Positions 35,975 through 44,777 of a DNA stretch of 64,000 nt are shown here, piece by piece. The translations under genes and the position numbers were made by a program. Below the pieces are notes generated by a model that saw only the letters and a program-made list of their open reading frames with translations, did not search any database and was not told where the DNA came from. Position 1 is the stretch's first letter; every line of letters begins with the position of its first letter. Source of the DNA: Bacillota bacterium (lineage in GTDB: Bacteria > Bacillota > Clostridia > Christensenellales > UMGS416); NCBI GenBank assembly GCA_023421955.1, contig JAEZSE010000021.1, forward strand, positions 18,591 to 82,590, read 5' to 3'.

Positions 35975-36292
35975 TTATTTTTCTTTTAGCACATCCAATT
36001 GCCTGAGCAATTTCACACAGTCGCGCATTCCACGCACATAACAGATGATCAATGTTTCCAGCTCTTTTTGTCCCGTCAGCAGAGCCAGATACTCTGCCAC
36101 ATTTTTTCGCTGCTCTTCGGTCAAGTGAATATCGCCTTCATGCTCGACTAACATTTCGATCACAGGGCTCAGTTTCGCCCGTCGTTTCACCTCCCGGTTA
36201 TACACCTTATCTGTTTGCATGAAGTGCATTGTGGCTTCATTGCATGCCTCCGCAAAGACGTCCTGCCAAACACATTCAAAGGACAAGCACAA
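35975..36292 (-). CDS. Small protein of unknown function at the left end of the element
   Basis: A 105-residue protein of unrecognised family. It reads MCLSFECVWQDVFAEACN followed by a helical region rich in Lys, Arg, Glu and Leu (KRRAKLSPVIEML). It runs opposite to the rest of the element and is closed by the terminator at 35931. The TTG start at 36292 has GGAGG upstream. Because it is short, antisense to the rest and near the boundary, it could be an element-specific regulator, which is not tested. Confidence 0.6.
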   Translation of the reverse strand: MCLSFECVWQDVFAEACNEATMHFMQTDKVYNREVKRRAKLSPVIEMLVEHEGDIHLTEEQRKNVAEYLALLTGQKELETLIICYVRGMRDCVKLLRQLDVLKEK

Positions 36293-36387
36293 TCCCTCCC
36301 TCCAGTAGTTTATGAATGTTAGCTTCCGTAGGAGCAGATTGCAAGTCTTTGTTTCATATCGAATTTGGATAGAAAGGAGTCACTTGT

Positions 36388-37329
36388 ATGGAGCAGTCCA
36401 CGCCCCTCCGCTTCTCAGACGTTGAGATGGAAGTAGCCAGGAACACCGATTTGCCCGACTTGCTCGCCAACCTGGGATATCATATCACTACCCTGGGCCG
36501 GTATCACTCCACCACGGAGATGGACAGCCTGCGCATCAAAAACAGAAAAACCTGGTTCCGTTACTCGGAGCAGGTCGGCGGCGACGCCATCACCTTCCTC
36601 CAGCACTTCCACAACATGAGCTTCCCGGATGCGGTGAAGCACCTCCTCGCCTTCAATGGATATTCACGCGACGCGTCCCTGGATGTTCTCCAACGCTCCC
36701 AGGCGCCACCGCCTGAGCCTGTCAAGGTCGAATTCGCACTGCCCGAAGCAAGCGCCGATAACCGCAGAGTCTTTGCCTACCTCCTGAAACGAGGCATCGC
36801 AAAGCAGGTTATCGGCGCTTTTCTTGATTCCGGCTTGTTGTACGAGGACGCAAAATACCACAATTGCGTATTCGTCGGCAGGAACGCCGAAGACAAAGCG
36901 GTCTTCGCCAACAAGCGCGGGACCTACGATCAGGACGGCTCCGGCTTCAAGGGTGATGAGCCGGGCAGCGATAAAGCCATAGCCTTTAGGCTACCCTGCG
37001 ACCCGGATATCGACACTGTTCACGTCTTCGAGGCGCCTATCGACCTCATGAGCTACATGACACTGCACCGGGATCTGACGAGCAACGCCGTCGCCCTGTG
37101 CTGCCTTCATGACGGCGCGCTGGAAACCTACCTCAGCGAAAATCCCCATATCAAGCACATAATCCTCTGCCTGGACGCGGACAAGTGGGCGCAGGAAGCC
37201 ATCCAACGCATTCAGGCCAGGTACGAACCCCTGAGCTACACCGTCACAACCGACCTTCCCACCTGCGGGAAGGACTGGAACGAGCACCTGCAGATCAAGA
37301 AAGAAAAATCAAAAAATAAGGAGAGATAA
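36388..37329 (+). CDS. DUF3991/Toprim-domain primase-like protein
   Basis: A 313-residue protein typical of conjugative elements. The N-terminal module (DLPDLLANLGYHITTLGRYH, then GGDAITFLQHFHNMSFPDAV) is a CHC2-like zinc-finger fold without the zinc Cys. The C-terminal Toprim_2-like module has VHVFEAPIDLMSYMTL with the catalytic Glu position and HIILCLDADKWAQEAI with the Asp-x-Asp motif. It probably takes part in plasmid-like replication or in processing the transferred strand; a true primase activity is not shown. AAAGGAG precedes the ATG. It is the first gene of the long rightward operon. Confidence 0.85.
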   Translation: MEQSTPLRFSDVEMEVARNTDLPDLLANLGYHITTLGRYHSTTEMDSLRIKNRKTWFRYSEQVGGDAITFLQHFHNMSFPDAVKHLLAFNGYSRDASLDVLQRSQAPPPEPVKVEFALPEASADNRRVFAYLLKRGIAKQVIGAFLDSGLLYEDAKYHNCVFVGRNAEDKAVFANKRGTYDQDGSGFKGDEPGSDKAIAFRLPCDPDIDTVHVFEAPIDLMSYMTLHRDLTSNAVALCCLHDGALETYLSENPHIKHIILCLDADKWAQEAIQRIQARYEPLSYTVTTDLPTCGKDWNEHLQIKKEKSKNKER

Positions 37330-37333
37330 ACCC

Positions 37334-37693
37334 ATGCTGAAGATCACCGCCATCGGCAACCTGACCAACAACGTCGAACTCAAGACCAACGAAACGACCG
37401 GCAAGCCCTACGCCATCCTGCGCATCGCCAGCGACCGCCGCTACCGGGACAAGGACGGCAACAAGCTGACCGACTTTGTCTCCATCAAGGTGCGCGACGC
37501 GCTGGCCGAGCGCTGCGCGCAGTTCACCTACAAGGGCTGTAAGATCGCCGCCTACGGCGATTTCGAGACGATCACCTTCGACGATCCCTCTCGGCAGCCG
37601 GGCTTCCTCATCAAGGCCAACGAGGTCGAGTTCCTCTCCCCCCGCAAGGCGGAGGACACCGCGCCCGCCGAACCCGACGAGCAGGCCGAGTAA
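37334..37693 (+). CDS. ssb: Single-stranded DNA-binding protein of the element
   Basis: A 119-residue OB-fold protein. It reads ITAIGNLTNNVELKTNET at the start, then AILRIASDRRYRDKDGNK, FVSIKVRDALAERCAQF and KIAAYGDFET, typical of SSB. The acidic Pro/Asp-rich C-tail is short and lacks the DDDIPF-like tip of chromosomal SSB. It follows the primase-like gene by four bases. Confidence 0.87.
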   Translation: MLKITAIGNLTNNVELKTNETTGKPYAILRIASDRRYRDKDGNKLTDFVSIKVRDALAERCAQFTYKGCKIAAYGDFETITFDDPSRQPGFLIKANEVEFLSPRKAEDTAPAEPDEQAE

Positions 37694-37722
37694 ACTCTGC
37701 TAGAAAGGATCGAGCTTTCCTC

Positions 37723-38676
37723 ATGAAAAACACAGGAACTGAATATCTGAGCACGGAGCGCACCCCCACGGTGCTGCCCGAGCTTTCGGAGCTGCTGCCG
37801 CCGCTCACGGATGAGCAGTTTTCCTCTTTGGAAGCCGACATCCTGCAAAACGGCTGCTACAGCCCCGTCATCACCAATGAGGACCTCGTCGTCGTAGACG
37901 GCCACAACCGCATGGACATCTGCGAGGAACACGGCATCCCTTACCGGATCGCCGTGTTCCATTTCGAGGACATGCTGGAAGCCAAGCAATGGGCGCTGGA
38001 TACGCAGAAAAGCCGGCGTAACCTTGATACATGGGAGTTGGGCCAGATCGCCCTCAAGCTCAAGCCGGATATCGAGGCCAAGGCTATGGAACGAAAAGCA
38101 GCCAACGGCGGCGACAAGAAAAGCGATGCTGCGAAATCGGAGCCGGCAATGTTGCCGGCTCCGATTTCTGAAAAGGGGGAAACCCGCAAACAGCTTGCTG
38201 ATGCTGTCGGCCTAGGTGAACGGACGATGGGCAAGGTCATGCAGATCGACGAAAGTGCCCCCGCAGCCATCAAGGAGGCTCTTAACAAAAAGGAAATCTC
38301 GGTTAACAAGGGCTACGATCTGACCAAGCAGCTTCAGGATGTGCCGGAGGATCAGAGGGAGGCCGCGGCCGCCAAGATTCTGGAAGCCGAAAAGACCGTC
38401 CAGGAGAAGGACGCCGAGGTCGAACGCAAGGGCCGGATCGCCAAACAGATCTGCACGGCCTTTGAAAAAAGCTTCCTCATGCAACCCACCGAGGAAAACA
38501 TCCGCATCTGGATCGATTACGCGGGCATCCGCTCCGACATGGTGGACGATATGATCGGCCAGGCGGAGGAACTCTCGGCCCGTTACGCCCGCTTCGCCGA
38601 GATTCTGAAGGAAATCAAGCCCACGGATTGGAGGGCCACCGATGAAACGGAAACCGACGATACCCCCGAAGGCTAA
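37723..38676 (+). CDS. ParB-like nuclease-domain protein
   Basis: A 317-residue protein with a ParB/Srx-type core (LTDEQFSSLEADILQNGCYSP, VVDGHNRMDICEEHGI) and a following HTH-like region (RKQLADAVGLGERTMGKV), ending in a helical C-terminus. ParB-like proteins bind centromere-like sites and hydrolyse CTP, and in mobile elements they may act as partition or transcription factors. A 36-base perfect palindrome lies inside the gene between the two modules (38133-38168). AAAGGA precedes the ATG. The next gene overlaps its end by 35 bases in another frame. Confidence 0.83.
   Translation: MKNTGTEYLSTERTPTVLPELSELLPPLTDEQFSSLEADILQNGCYSPVITNEDLVVVDGHNRMDICEEHGIPYRIAVFHFEDMLEAKQWALDTQKSRRNLDTWELGQIALKLKPDIEAKAMERKAANGGDKKSDAAKSEPAMLPAPISEKGETRKQLADAVGLGERTMGKVMQIDESAPAAIKEALNKKEISVNKGYDLTKQLQDVPEDQREAAAAKILEAEKTVQEKDAEVERKGRIAKQICTAFEKSFLMQPTEENIRIWIDYAGIRSDMVDDMIGQAEELSARYARFAEILKEIKPTDWRATDETETDDTPEG
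38133..38168. repeat. Perfect 17-base inverted repeat inside the parB-like gene
   Basis: GAAATCGGAGCCGGCAA (38133-38149) and its exact reverse complement (38152-38168) are separated by TG. It lies within codons of the linker between the ParB core and the HTH module, where a hairpin this strong is not required for protein coding. Confidence 0.9.
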
Positions 38677-39058
38677 GGCTGAAATCGCCGACGTCCTCGG
38701 GCGGCAGGGCCGCATCAACAACGACGAGCTGGACTTCATCCTGCGGAAACACCGGGTTCACAGCAACCCGCGAGACCTTCAACGCAGCTACCGGCTGCGC
38801 GTGGGCCAGCGGCTACTCGCCGGCGTCCGGGATGAAACCGGCCGCCGTGAAATCCTCGCCCACCATGACCCGAAAACCGGCGAGGTCGTCTACATCCCCA
38901 TCGACCTGTGCAACGAGGAAGACGTGCTGGAGGCCATACAAAACAGGCTTCACAAAACCATTTCCAGCCTGCAGATCTCATCCGGCAAGGCAGCCAACCG
39001 GACAAAAAGGCTGCATTGGCTGAAAAGACCTTTCGAAAGGATGGGACGAAGAAGATGA
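38642..39058 (+). CDS. Unknown protein with HTH-like N-terminus
   Basis: A 138-residue basic protein. MKRKPTIPPKAKAEIADVL is followed by GRQGRINNDELDFILRKH, which may be a winged-helix or HTH segment; the rest is Arg/Lys-rich. The start lies inside the parB-like gene and the stop overlaps the next start (ATGA), so all three are translationally coupled. I do not recognise the family. Confidence 0.6.
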   Translation: MKRKPTIPPKAKAEIADVLGRQGRINNDELDFILRKHRVHSNPRDLQRSYRLRVGQRLLAGVRDETGRREILAHHDPKTGEVVYIPIDLCNEEDVLEAIQNRLHKTISSLQISSGKAANRTKRLHWLKRPFERMGRRR

Positions 39059-39624
39059 GCGATACAGGAAACGGCGAAGGCAAGGTATCCGCATACATCG
39101 GGCACATCAACCGCCACATTTTGCCCTACGTGGATTTCAGCAAGCTCAATGCCTCGTATGCATCCCAGGACAAGGAATACGCCAAGCAAATGCTGGCGTC
39201 GCTGCATCAGGCGTTTGTGCAAACGTATGGCGGCATCGATGTGGACGAATATACCTGCGGTGAAAGCATCATGGCGCCCGCGGTCATCAAGGCGCGAAAC
39301 AGCGGCGAGCTCTGCGTGGGCCTGGTCACATTGGACCTGACCTCTTCCGGCGAGCATTGGGGCACCGACTTTTTCACGGAATACGGCGTCATCCCGGACG
39401 ATGAGATCGACCGGGATGTGCTCCGTCCGCGCATCGACCGGTTCATCCCGTATGACTATTGGTATACGGTCCAGATAGAGCGCGACGTCCATGTGGACTT
39501 TGATAAAGTTCCGCAGGACGTTGCCGAACTGCTCAGTTCCTTTGATACAGCCCCTGTGATCGGGTCTCCATCTCATAAACAGACAAAAGCAAAAACAGCA
39601 AACAAGGAGGGCCGCGCCAAATGA
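39055..39624 (+). CDS. Unknown conserved-looking protein of the element
   Basis: A 189-residue acidic protein (MSDTGNGEGKVSAYIGHI). The centre has a pattern of aromatic and acidic residues (YDYWYTVQIERDVHVDFD) that looks like a small alpha/beta domain. The ATG at 39055 overlaps the stop of the previous gene and the TGA overlaps the next ATG, which is strong evidence that it is translated. Function unknown. Confidence 0.65.
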   Translation: MSDTGNGEGKVSAYIGHINRHILPYVDFSKLNASYASQDKEYAKQMLASLHQAFVQTYGGIDVDEYTCGESIMAPAVIKARNSGELCVGLVTLDLTSSGEHWGTDFFTEYGVIPDDEIDRDVLRPRIDRFIPYDYWYTVQIERDVHVDFDKVPQDVAELLSSFDTAPVIGSPSHKQTKAKTANKEGRAK

Positions 39625-40538
39625 TAAATGAAGAATTGAGCGAGCTCACAAAAAAGGACAATCTGGTTAGGGGATATGTCTATCCATATCAGGGCATCCG
39701 AGACGAGTACCTGTTCGAGCATTCCCCGTCCAACATCGCCAACTTCATCATGCTGCACGGGAAAGCGCGGGAGATCATCCTGACCGATATGCTGGACAAT
39801 CTCATTTTGAACACCATCGGCAACTTCATCGACCGCTGCCCGGACCAGACCCTGCTTCCCCGGATTCTGGAACACCTCATCCCCATGCAGACGGGCCAGC
39901 GAAAGCCCAAAGATATCTCGGCTGCCACCATGAAGGAGGTCAATGACTTCTACGAGGTGCAGGCCAGAGCTGCGGAATTCGATCCGATGCCCGAGCCGCC
40001 TCCTGATAGAGAAGCTCCCGCGGACGCCGGCTTCCATACGGTCCGGCTGGTTTCTCCGCTGCGCGTCTCAGCCTTCGATCCCGAGATCGACGAGTTCAAC
40101 TACACTCCCACACCTGTAAGCACCGCAGCTCCCTATGCCGACGAGATCAACCAGGCCATTGCGGGTAGCCTGGCAACAGAAACTCCGCGCGGGCTCATGG
40201 ACTATTGGGACGGTTCGGACGCCGTCGGAGAGAAGGTCGTCAGCCTCAAGCCTTCCATAGACTTTGTCGACGGCGAGCTGATGGGCTTATGCGACATGGC
40301 CTGCAAGGACGGGCTGACGCCTGGCGAGTTGGCTGAAGTCAAGGATTACCTGAGCGGCCAGTACAGCGACGGCTGGGGTGAAGGGTTTGAACAACGCCCG
40401 ATCAAAACGCCGGACGGAGAGCTTTACATCAGCTTCTGGAACTCGGAGAACTTCACCATTCGAACCGAACTGGAGCACAGCCGCGCTCACGCCCCGGTCA
40501 CGCCAACCAAGTCGAAGCACCGCGACCCGCAGCGGTGA
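39621..40538 (+). CDS. Unknown protein of mobile elements with a C-terminal antirestriction-like segment
   Basis: A 305-residue protein. The N-terminal third is alpha-helical; the middle is Pro/Ala-rich. The C-terminal segment DGLTPGELAEVKDYLSGQYS followed by GWGEGFEQRPI is a motif seen in proteins of conjugative elements, but no enzymatic role is established. Its ATG overlaps the previous stop (ATGA). Possibly a transfer accessory factor, by context only. Confidence 0.6.
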   Translation: MINEELSELTKKDNLVRGYVYPYQGIRDEYLFEHSPSNIANFIMLHGKAREIILTDMLDNLILNTIGNFIDRCPDQTLLPRILEHLIPMQTGQRKPKDISAATMKEVNDFYEVQARAAEFDPMPEPPPDREAPADAGFHTVRLVSPLRVSAFDPEIDEFNYTPTPVSTAAPYADEINQAIAGSLATETPRGLMDYWDGSDAVGEKVVSLKPSIDFVDGELMGLCDMACKDGLTPGELAEVKDYLSGQYSDGWGEGFEQRPIKTPDGELYISFWNSENFTIRTELEHSRAHAPVTPTKSKHRDPQR

Positions 40539-40589
40539 GCCGGCAGCAGCCCATTGGGCCTTCCGGCCCAGGAAAGGAGAATCATCCAT

Positions 40590-41369
40590 ATGGAAACCAT
40601 CACTTCACCTCCCATCATGGAGAACGAAAACGTCCGTGAGCTTCTGTCCCTCCTGAAGGAAAACCGCGCTCCCACCATGCAGGATTTGCTCGACGTGCTC
40701 ACCTATGTCGCCGAAATGGAACGGCAGTTCGGCGAGGCGCTGAACGAGCTGCAGGGCATACGGCAGGAACTGAGCGCGGCGCAGAAGTACAACCACCCGG
40801 CCAAGGCCACGCTACAAAACGCGGTCAAAACAGTGGAGGAAAACGTCGCTACCCTGCGGGAACAGCTCGAGGCGATCAAGCAGAGCGTCATCGACGGCTG
40901 CAGGAATGCCGTAGCCGCCTTCAAGGAAAAAGGAATCGCCGCCATGGACAACATCGCCCGGTTCGTCAAAATCAAGCCCATGCTCGAATCCATGCGGGAC
41001 AACCTGGCGAAAACGATCCAAACCGAAGACAAGGCGCTGGCCGCCATCGATACGGTCAGCGCCGAATATCACCAGGCCGGACGCCACGTGAAAAACATCA
41101 TTCGCGCCGTGGCCGGAAAAGAGGCCGCACAGGACGTCAAGCCTGCCGGCAAGCTAGCGCGGGCGCTGCGCGCGCCTTTCCAACTGCTGCGTGCCGGCCA
41201 TATGGCCATGAAGGACACGGTGGGACGGACCATCGGCAAGCTGGCCCAACTGGAGAAGGCCGCGGAGCGCAAGCCCTCGGTGGAAAAGACCATGCGGAAG
41301 TACCGCGAACAGGCTCAGAAGGCCCCCAAGGCGCGTCCCGCTCCTAACGTCCACAGGGACGCCCGTTAG
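40590..41369 (+). CDS. DUF6674-like coiled-coil protein
   Basis: A 259-residue Ala/Lys/Glu-rich protein with extended helical, probably coiled-coil, segments (FGEALNELQGIRQELSAAQK, and RDNLAKTIQTEDKALAAI). It resembles DUF6674, a protein of clostridial conjugative elements with no known function. AAGGAG lies ten bases before the ATG. It sits immediately before the ParM-like gene. Confidence 0.68.
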   Translation: METITSPPIMENENVRELLSLLKENRAPTMQDLLDVLTYVAEMERQFGEALNELQGIRQELSAAQKYNHPAKATLQNAVKTVEENVATLREQLEAIKQSVIDGCRNAVAAFKEKGIAAMDNIARFVKIKPMLESMRDNLAKTIQTEDKALAAIDTVSAEYHQAGRHVKNIIRAVAGKEAAQDVKPAGKLARALRAPFQLLRAGHMAMKDTVGRTIGKLAQLEKAAERKPSVEKTMRKYREQAQKAPKARPAPNVHRDAR

Positions 41370-41379
41370 GGGGATTCGC

Positions 41380-42312
41380 ATGGAACCCATCATCATTGGC
41401 ATCGACCACGGCAACGCGGCCATGAAAACCCGCGGCTTCTGTTTCCCCTCCGGCATCGTGGAGTATGAGCACGAGCCATATACCAGCAAAGATGTGCTGG
41501 AATACGAGGGCCGGTTCTACGTCTGCGGCAGCGGCCGCCAGCCGCTCCTCCGGGACAAGACCCAAAACGACAGCTTCTATCTGCTCACACTGGCGGCGCT
41601 TGCCAAGGAAATCGAAGCCAGGACGGGCGGCGGCAGAGCCTCGGTCATCGTTGCCGTGGGCCTGCCGCTGACCAGTTTTGGCAGAGAAAAAAAGAAGTTC
41701 AGGCGCTATCTCCTGCGCGATGGCGCACCGATCTGCTACCGTTACGAGGGCAAGCCATATGAGGTGACCATCGAAAACGTGCTGCTCTTCCCCCAGGGGT
41801 ATGCGGCCGTTCTATCCCACATGGAACTGCTCTCGGGCGAGCCTTCCGTGATCCTCGCGGACATCGGCGGCTGGACGGTGGACGTCATGCGGCTGGACAA
41901 CGGCATGCCCGACGCTTCCGCCTGCCGCAGCCTGGAACTCGGCATGATCCGCTGCCTCGATGAGATCGGGGAGCAGATCAGGCGCCGCATGGGGCTGTCA
42001 CTGACCGCGGCGCAGATCGAAACCGTGCTGCGGGACGAATCCTGCGGCGTGGGCGAAGGGGCGAAGGAGATCGTCAAAATCGAAGGGCGCCGGTATGCCC
42101 AGCGGCTCCTGTCCGCCATCGCCGAAAGCGGCCTGGACACACGGGCCATGCCCGTCATCTTCATGGGCGGCGGCGCTGCGGTTATGAAGCGCCACGTGAC
42201 GCCGCAGGACGGCCTGTGCCGCGTGATCCCCCTCGAGGACGTATGTGCCAACGCCAAGGGCTATGAGCGTCTTGCGGGCCAATTGTCGCGGGGTGACGGG
42301 CATGCCGGATGA
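41380..42312 (+). CDS. ParM/StbA-like actin-family ATPase
   Basis: A 310-residue actin-fold protein. Phosphate 1 motif is IIIGIDHGNAAMK, the second phosphate motif is ILADIGGWTVDVM, and the adenosine motif is IFMGGGA. In plasmids ParM polymers push replicated copies apart and are bound by ParR at parC. The small next gene starts inside its end and may be ParR. This is the main evidence for a plasmid-like, self-segregating state of the element. Confidence 0.85.
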   Translation: MEPIIIGIDHGNAAMKTRGFCFPSGIVEYEHEPYTSKDVLEYEGRFYVCGSGRQPLLRDKTQNDSFYLLTLAALAKEIEARTGGGRASVIVAVGLPLTSFGREKKKFRRYLLRDGAPICYRYEGKPYEVTIENVLLFPQGYAAVLSHMELLSGEPSVILADIGGWTVDVMRLDNGMPDASACRSLELGMIRCLDEIGEQIRRRMGLSLTAAQIETVLRDESCGVGEGAKEIVKIEGRRYAQRLLSAIAESGLDTRAMPVIFMGGGAAVMKRHVTPQDGLCRVIPLEDVCANAKGYERLAGQLSRGDGHAG

Positions 42313-42613
42313 AAAGCACAGGCTGAACCTCGCGCTGGACATGCGGATCGGGGATCATCGGCAGGCATGGGAAATCCTCTCCGCAATCCCCCGCGGGCGG
42401 CGGACGGACGCCGTCTGCAGGATGCTGATCGAGCATCGGGAGCAGTCCAGCCTCCAGAAGATCATCCAAAAGGCAGTACGGGAGGAACTGCGGGCATACG
42501 GCGGGCCGCCCGCCGGAACGACAACTCCAGAACATGCTCCGAAAGCCGGGGAAGTCAGAGATGACATCCTCGGCTTTTTGGTTGCCTTGCAAAAAGAAGG
42601 TGATGAAGACTGA
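42302..42613 (+). CDS. Candidate ParR-like partner of the ParM-like protein
   Basis: A 103-residue protein that overlaps the parM-like stop. Its N-terminus (LNLALDMRIGDHRQAWEILS, then RRTDAVCRMLIEHR) suggests a ribbon-helix-helix fold with an AWEIL motif, as in ParR adaptors. The C-terminus is disordered. The identification rests on position and pattern and is not certain. Confidence 0.6.
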   Translation: MPDEKHRLNLALDMRIGDHRQAWEILSAIPRGRRTDAVCRMLIEHREQSSLQKIIQKAVREELRAYGGPPAGTTTPEHAPKAGEVRDDILGFLVALQKEGDED

Positions 42614-43824
42614 TACGCTACTTCGATATGTTCGCGGGGATCGGCGGCTTCCGGGCAGGGCTGTCCCTGCTCGACGGCTTCGAGTGCGTCGGCCACTGCG
42701 AGATCGACGCCCACGCCGACAATAGCTACCGCGCCATCCATAACCCGAAAGAAAGCGAGGTGTTCTACGCTGACGCCAGAACCATCGAACCGGGCGGTAT
42801 GCCCGGCTTCGACCTGCTCTGCGGAGGATTCCCCTGCCAGAGCTTTTCTCTCGCCGGCAAGCGGCGAGGCTTCGATGATGCCAGAGGCACTCTTTTCTTT
42901 GAGATTGCCCGCTTGGCTCGAGCGAAGCACCCTTCGTATCTTCTGCTTGAAAACGTTCCGGGACTGCTATCGCATGACGAAGGCCGGACGTTTGCAACCA
43001 TCCTCGCCACGCTTTGCGACCTGGGGTACGGCCTGGAATGGCAGGTGCTTAACAGCAAGGATTTCGGAGTGCCCCAGTCCCGACGCCGGGTGTTCCTTAT
43101 CGGATATCTTGATACCCGATGCGCCGGAAAGGTACTTCCTGTCCGAGAGGCAAATGGAAAGACTCTTGTACAGCTCATCGGCGGCCCCCACGGCTCAAGG
43201 GTATATGACCCCGCCGGACTGAGCTGCACGCTGACCGCGGACACTGGTGGCTTCGGCGGAAAGACCGGGCTGTATGTCGTAGGGTACCACGGGAAAACCG
43301 GACCGGCCGCAGCACATGGACCGGAAGATCCGCTCCGGCCATCTTCGTTCGTCGATCTCTCCCGCGGGAAGGCGAAGCTCACCGGTGCGGCTCGCTGCCT
43401 GACATCCAACTACGGAAAGGCCGGCATCGGCAACCACAAGGCAGAATCGTCCGGCGTGCTGCTTGTTCGGGAAGGGACCAGGAAAGGTTACGCGGAAGCG
43501 CTGCCGGGTTACAGCATCGACATCGGATACGCGGGCAGGAAGACCCGTGCCGGCCGCGTGAACAGTGTGTTCGCCCATGACGTGGCCGTGGGCGGCAATC
43601 AAGCCATCATGACGGTGAACGGGCGCATCCGGCGCCTGACGCCGCGGGAGTGCCTGCGTTTACAGGGGTTCGCCGAGGACCAAATCGACCGGATGCTGGC
43701 CGTCACGTCAGATTCGCAGGCATACAAACAGGCGGGCAATTCCGTCACCGTCAACGTGATCCGCGCGCTGGGCCTGCGTATCAAGGCTATGGACGATGTA
43801 CTGCGTGAGGGTGATGCTCCATGA
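42610..43824 (+). CDS. C5-cytosine DNA methyltransferase
   Basis: A C5 methyltransferase with motif I FAGIGGFRAGLSL, motif IV with the catalytic Cys in GFPCQSFSLAGKR, motif VI ENVPG, motif VIII QSRRRVF, and motif X QAGNSVTVNVI. The target-recognition region is about residues 195-310. The ATG at 42628 would cut off motif I's Asp (RYFDMFAGIG), so the reading frame is extended here to CTG 42610 or ATA 42613; GAAGGTG at 42596-42602 supports this. No restriction gene is adjacent, so it may be an orphan enzyme protecting the element. Confidence 0.92.
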   Translation: MIRYFDMFAGIGGFRAGLSLLDGFECVGHCEIDAHADNSYRAIHNPKESEVFYADARTIEPGGMPGFDLLCGGFPCQSFSLAGKRRGFDDARGTLFFEIARLARAKHPSYLLLENVPGLLSHDEGRTFATILATLCDLGYGLEWQVLNSKDFGVPQSRRRVFLIGYLDTRCAGKVLPVREANGKTLVQLIGGPHGSRVYDPAGLSCTLTADTGGFGGKTGLYVVGYHGKTGPAAAHGPEDPLRPSSFVDLSRGKAKLTGAARCLTSNYGKAGIGNHKAESSGVLLVREGTRKGYAEALPGYSIDIGYAGRKTRAGRVNSVFAHDVAVGGNQAIMTVNGRIRRLTPRECLRLQGFAEDQIDRMLAVTSDSQAYKQAGNSVTVNVIRALGLRIKAMDDVLREGDAP

Positions 43825-44771
43825 TCAAACAACAATGCTTCGGCGTGGAGATCGAAATGACCGGCATCACCCGCGAACAGGCGGCAAGGGCCGTGGCCGG
43901 CTATTTCAACGCGGCTGGCCGGAACATCAGCGGTTCCTACACTTGGAGCGTCACGGACAACGAGGGAAAGGCATGGAAGATCGTAAGCGATGGCAGCATC
44001 GAGCCCGAAATCAAATCCGGGGATACGTATATTCGAACCGCCAACAGTGAATACGCTGTCGAGCTTGTCACGCCAAAACTGACCTACGAGGAACTGCCCA
44101 AGCTGCAGGAGGTCGTCCGCACGCTGCGTCATGCAGGCGCTAAGGTTAACGAATCCTGCGGCCTGCACTGCCATATCGACGCAGCCAATCACAACCGCCA
44201 GAGCCTCAAGAATCTCATCGGCATCATGTATTCCAAGGAGGACATTCTGTTCAAGGCGCTGCAGGTCAACGAGAGCCGCTCCGCCCGTTACTGCCAGAAA
44301 GTCCGCGAGCCCATGCTGGAAAAAGCACGCCGGCTCTCCTCTGATGAAACCAAGGACTATACAAAGCTGGAGAGCATCTGGTACGAGGGCAACGTCAACA
44401 CCACAGAGCACTACAATTGGACACGTTATTACGCACTCAATTTACATTCTGTTTTTTACAGGGGTACTGTCGAGTTCCGCATGTTTAACTCGACGCTCCA
44501 CGCCGGGCGCGTGGCCGCTTACGTGAACCTGTGCCTGGCCATTTCCGCTCAGGCCATCACTCAGCGCAGCACCGTCATGCAAAAGACCCAATCCGACAAT
44601 GAGAAATTCACGTTCCGGGTTTGGCTGGTTCGCCTGGGGCTCAACGGCGACGAATTCAAGAACACGCGCGACCACCTTCTGGCCAATCTGGAAGGCGACA
44701 GGGCGTGGAGATATGACCGGGATAGCTACGAAAAACGAAAAGCCAAGAAGCCAAAAGAGATAGAGAGGTGA
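43821..44771 (+). CDS. Amidoligase family enzyme
   Basis: A 316-residue protein of the putative amidoligase family, related to glutamine synthetase/ATP-dependent carboxylate-amine ligases. It begins CFGVEIEMTGITREQAA, the family N-terminal Glu motif. It has YAVELVTPKLTYEELPKL, then GLHCHIDAANHN, and VEFRMFNSTLHAGRV near the C-terminus. The start overlaps the methyltransferase stop (ATGA). Amidoligases of phages and mobile elements are predicted to make peptide-like modifications and often sit beside gamma-glutamylcyclotransferase-like genes, which is the case here. Confidence 0.88.
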   Translation: MIKQQCFGVEIEMTGITREQAARAVAGYFNAAGRNISGSYTWSVTDNEGKAWKIVSDGSIEPEIKSGDTYIRTANSEYAVELVTPKLTYEELPKLQEVVRTLRHAGAKVNESCGLHCHIDAANHNRQSLKNLIGIMYSKEDILFKALQVNESRSARYCQKVREPMLEKARRLSSDETKDYTKLESIWYEGNVNTTEHYNWTRYYALNLHSVFYRGTVEFRMFNSTLHAGRVAAYVNLCLAISAQAITQRSTVMQKTQSDNEKFTFRVWLVRLGLNGDEFKNTRDHLLANLEGDRAWRYDRDSYEKRKAKKPKEIER

Positions 44772-44777
44772 AACGGC

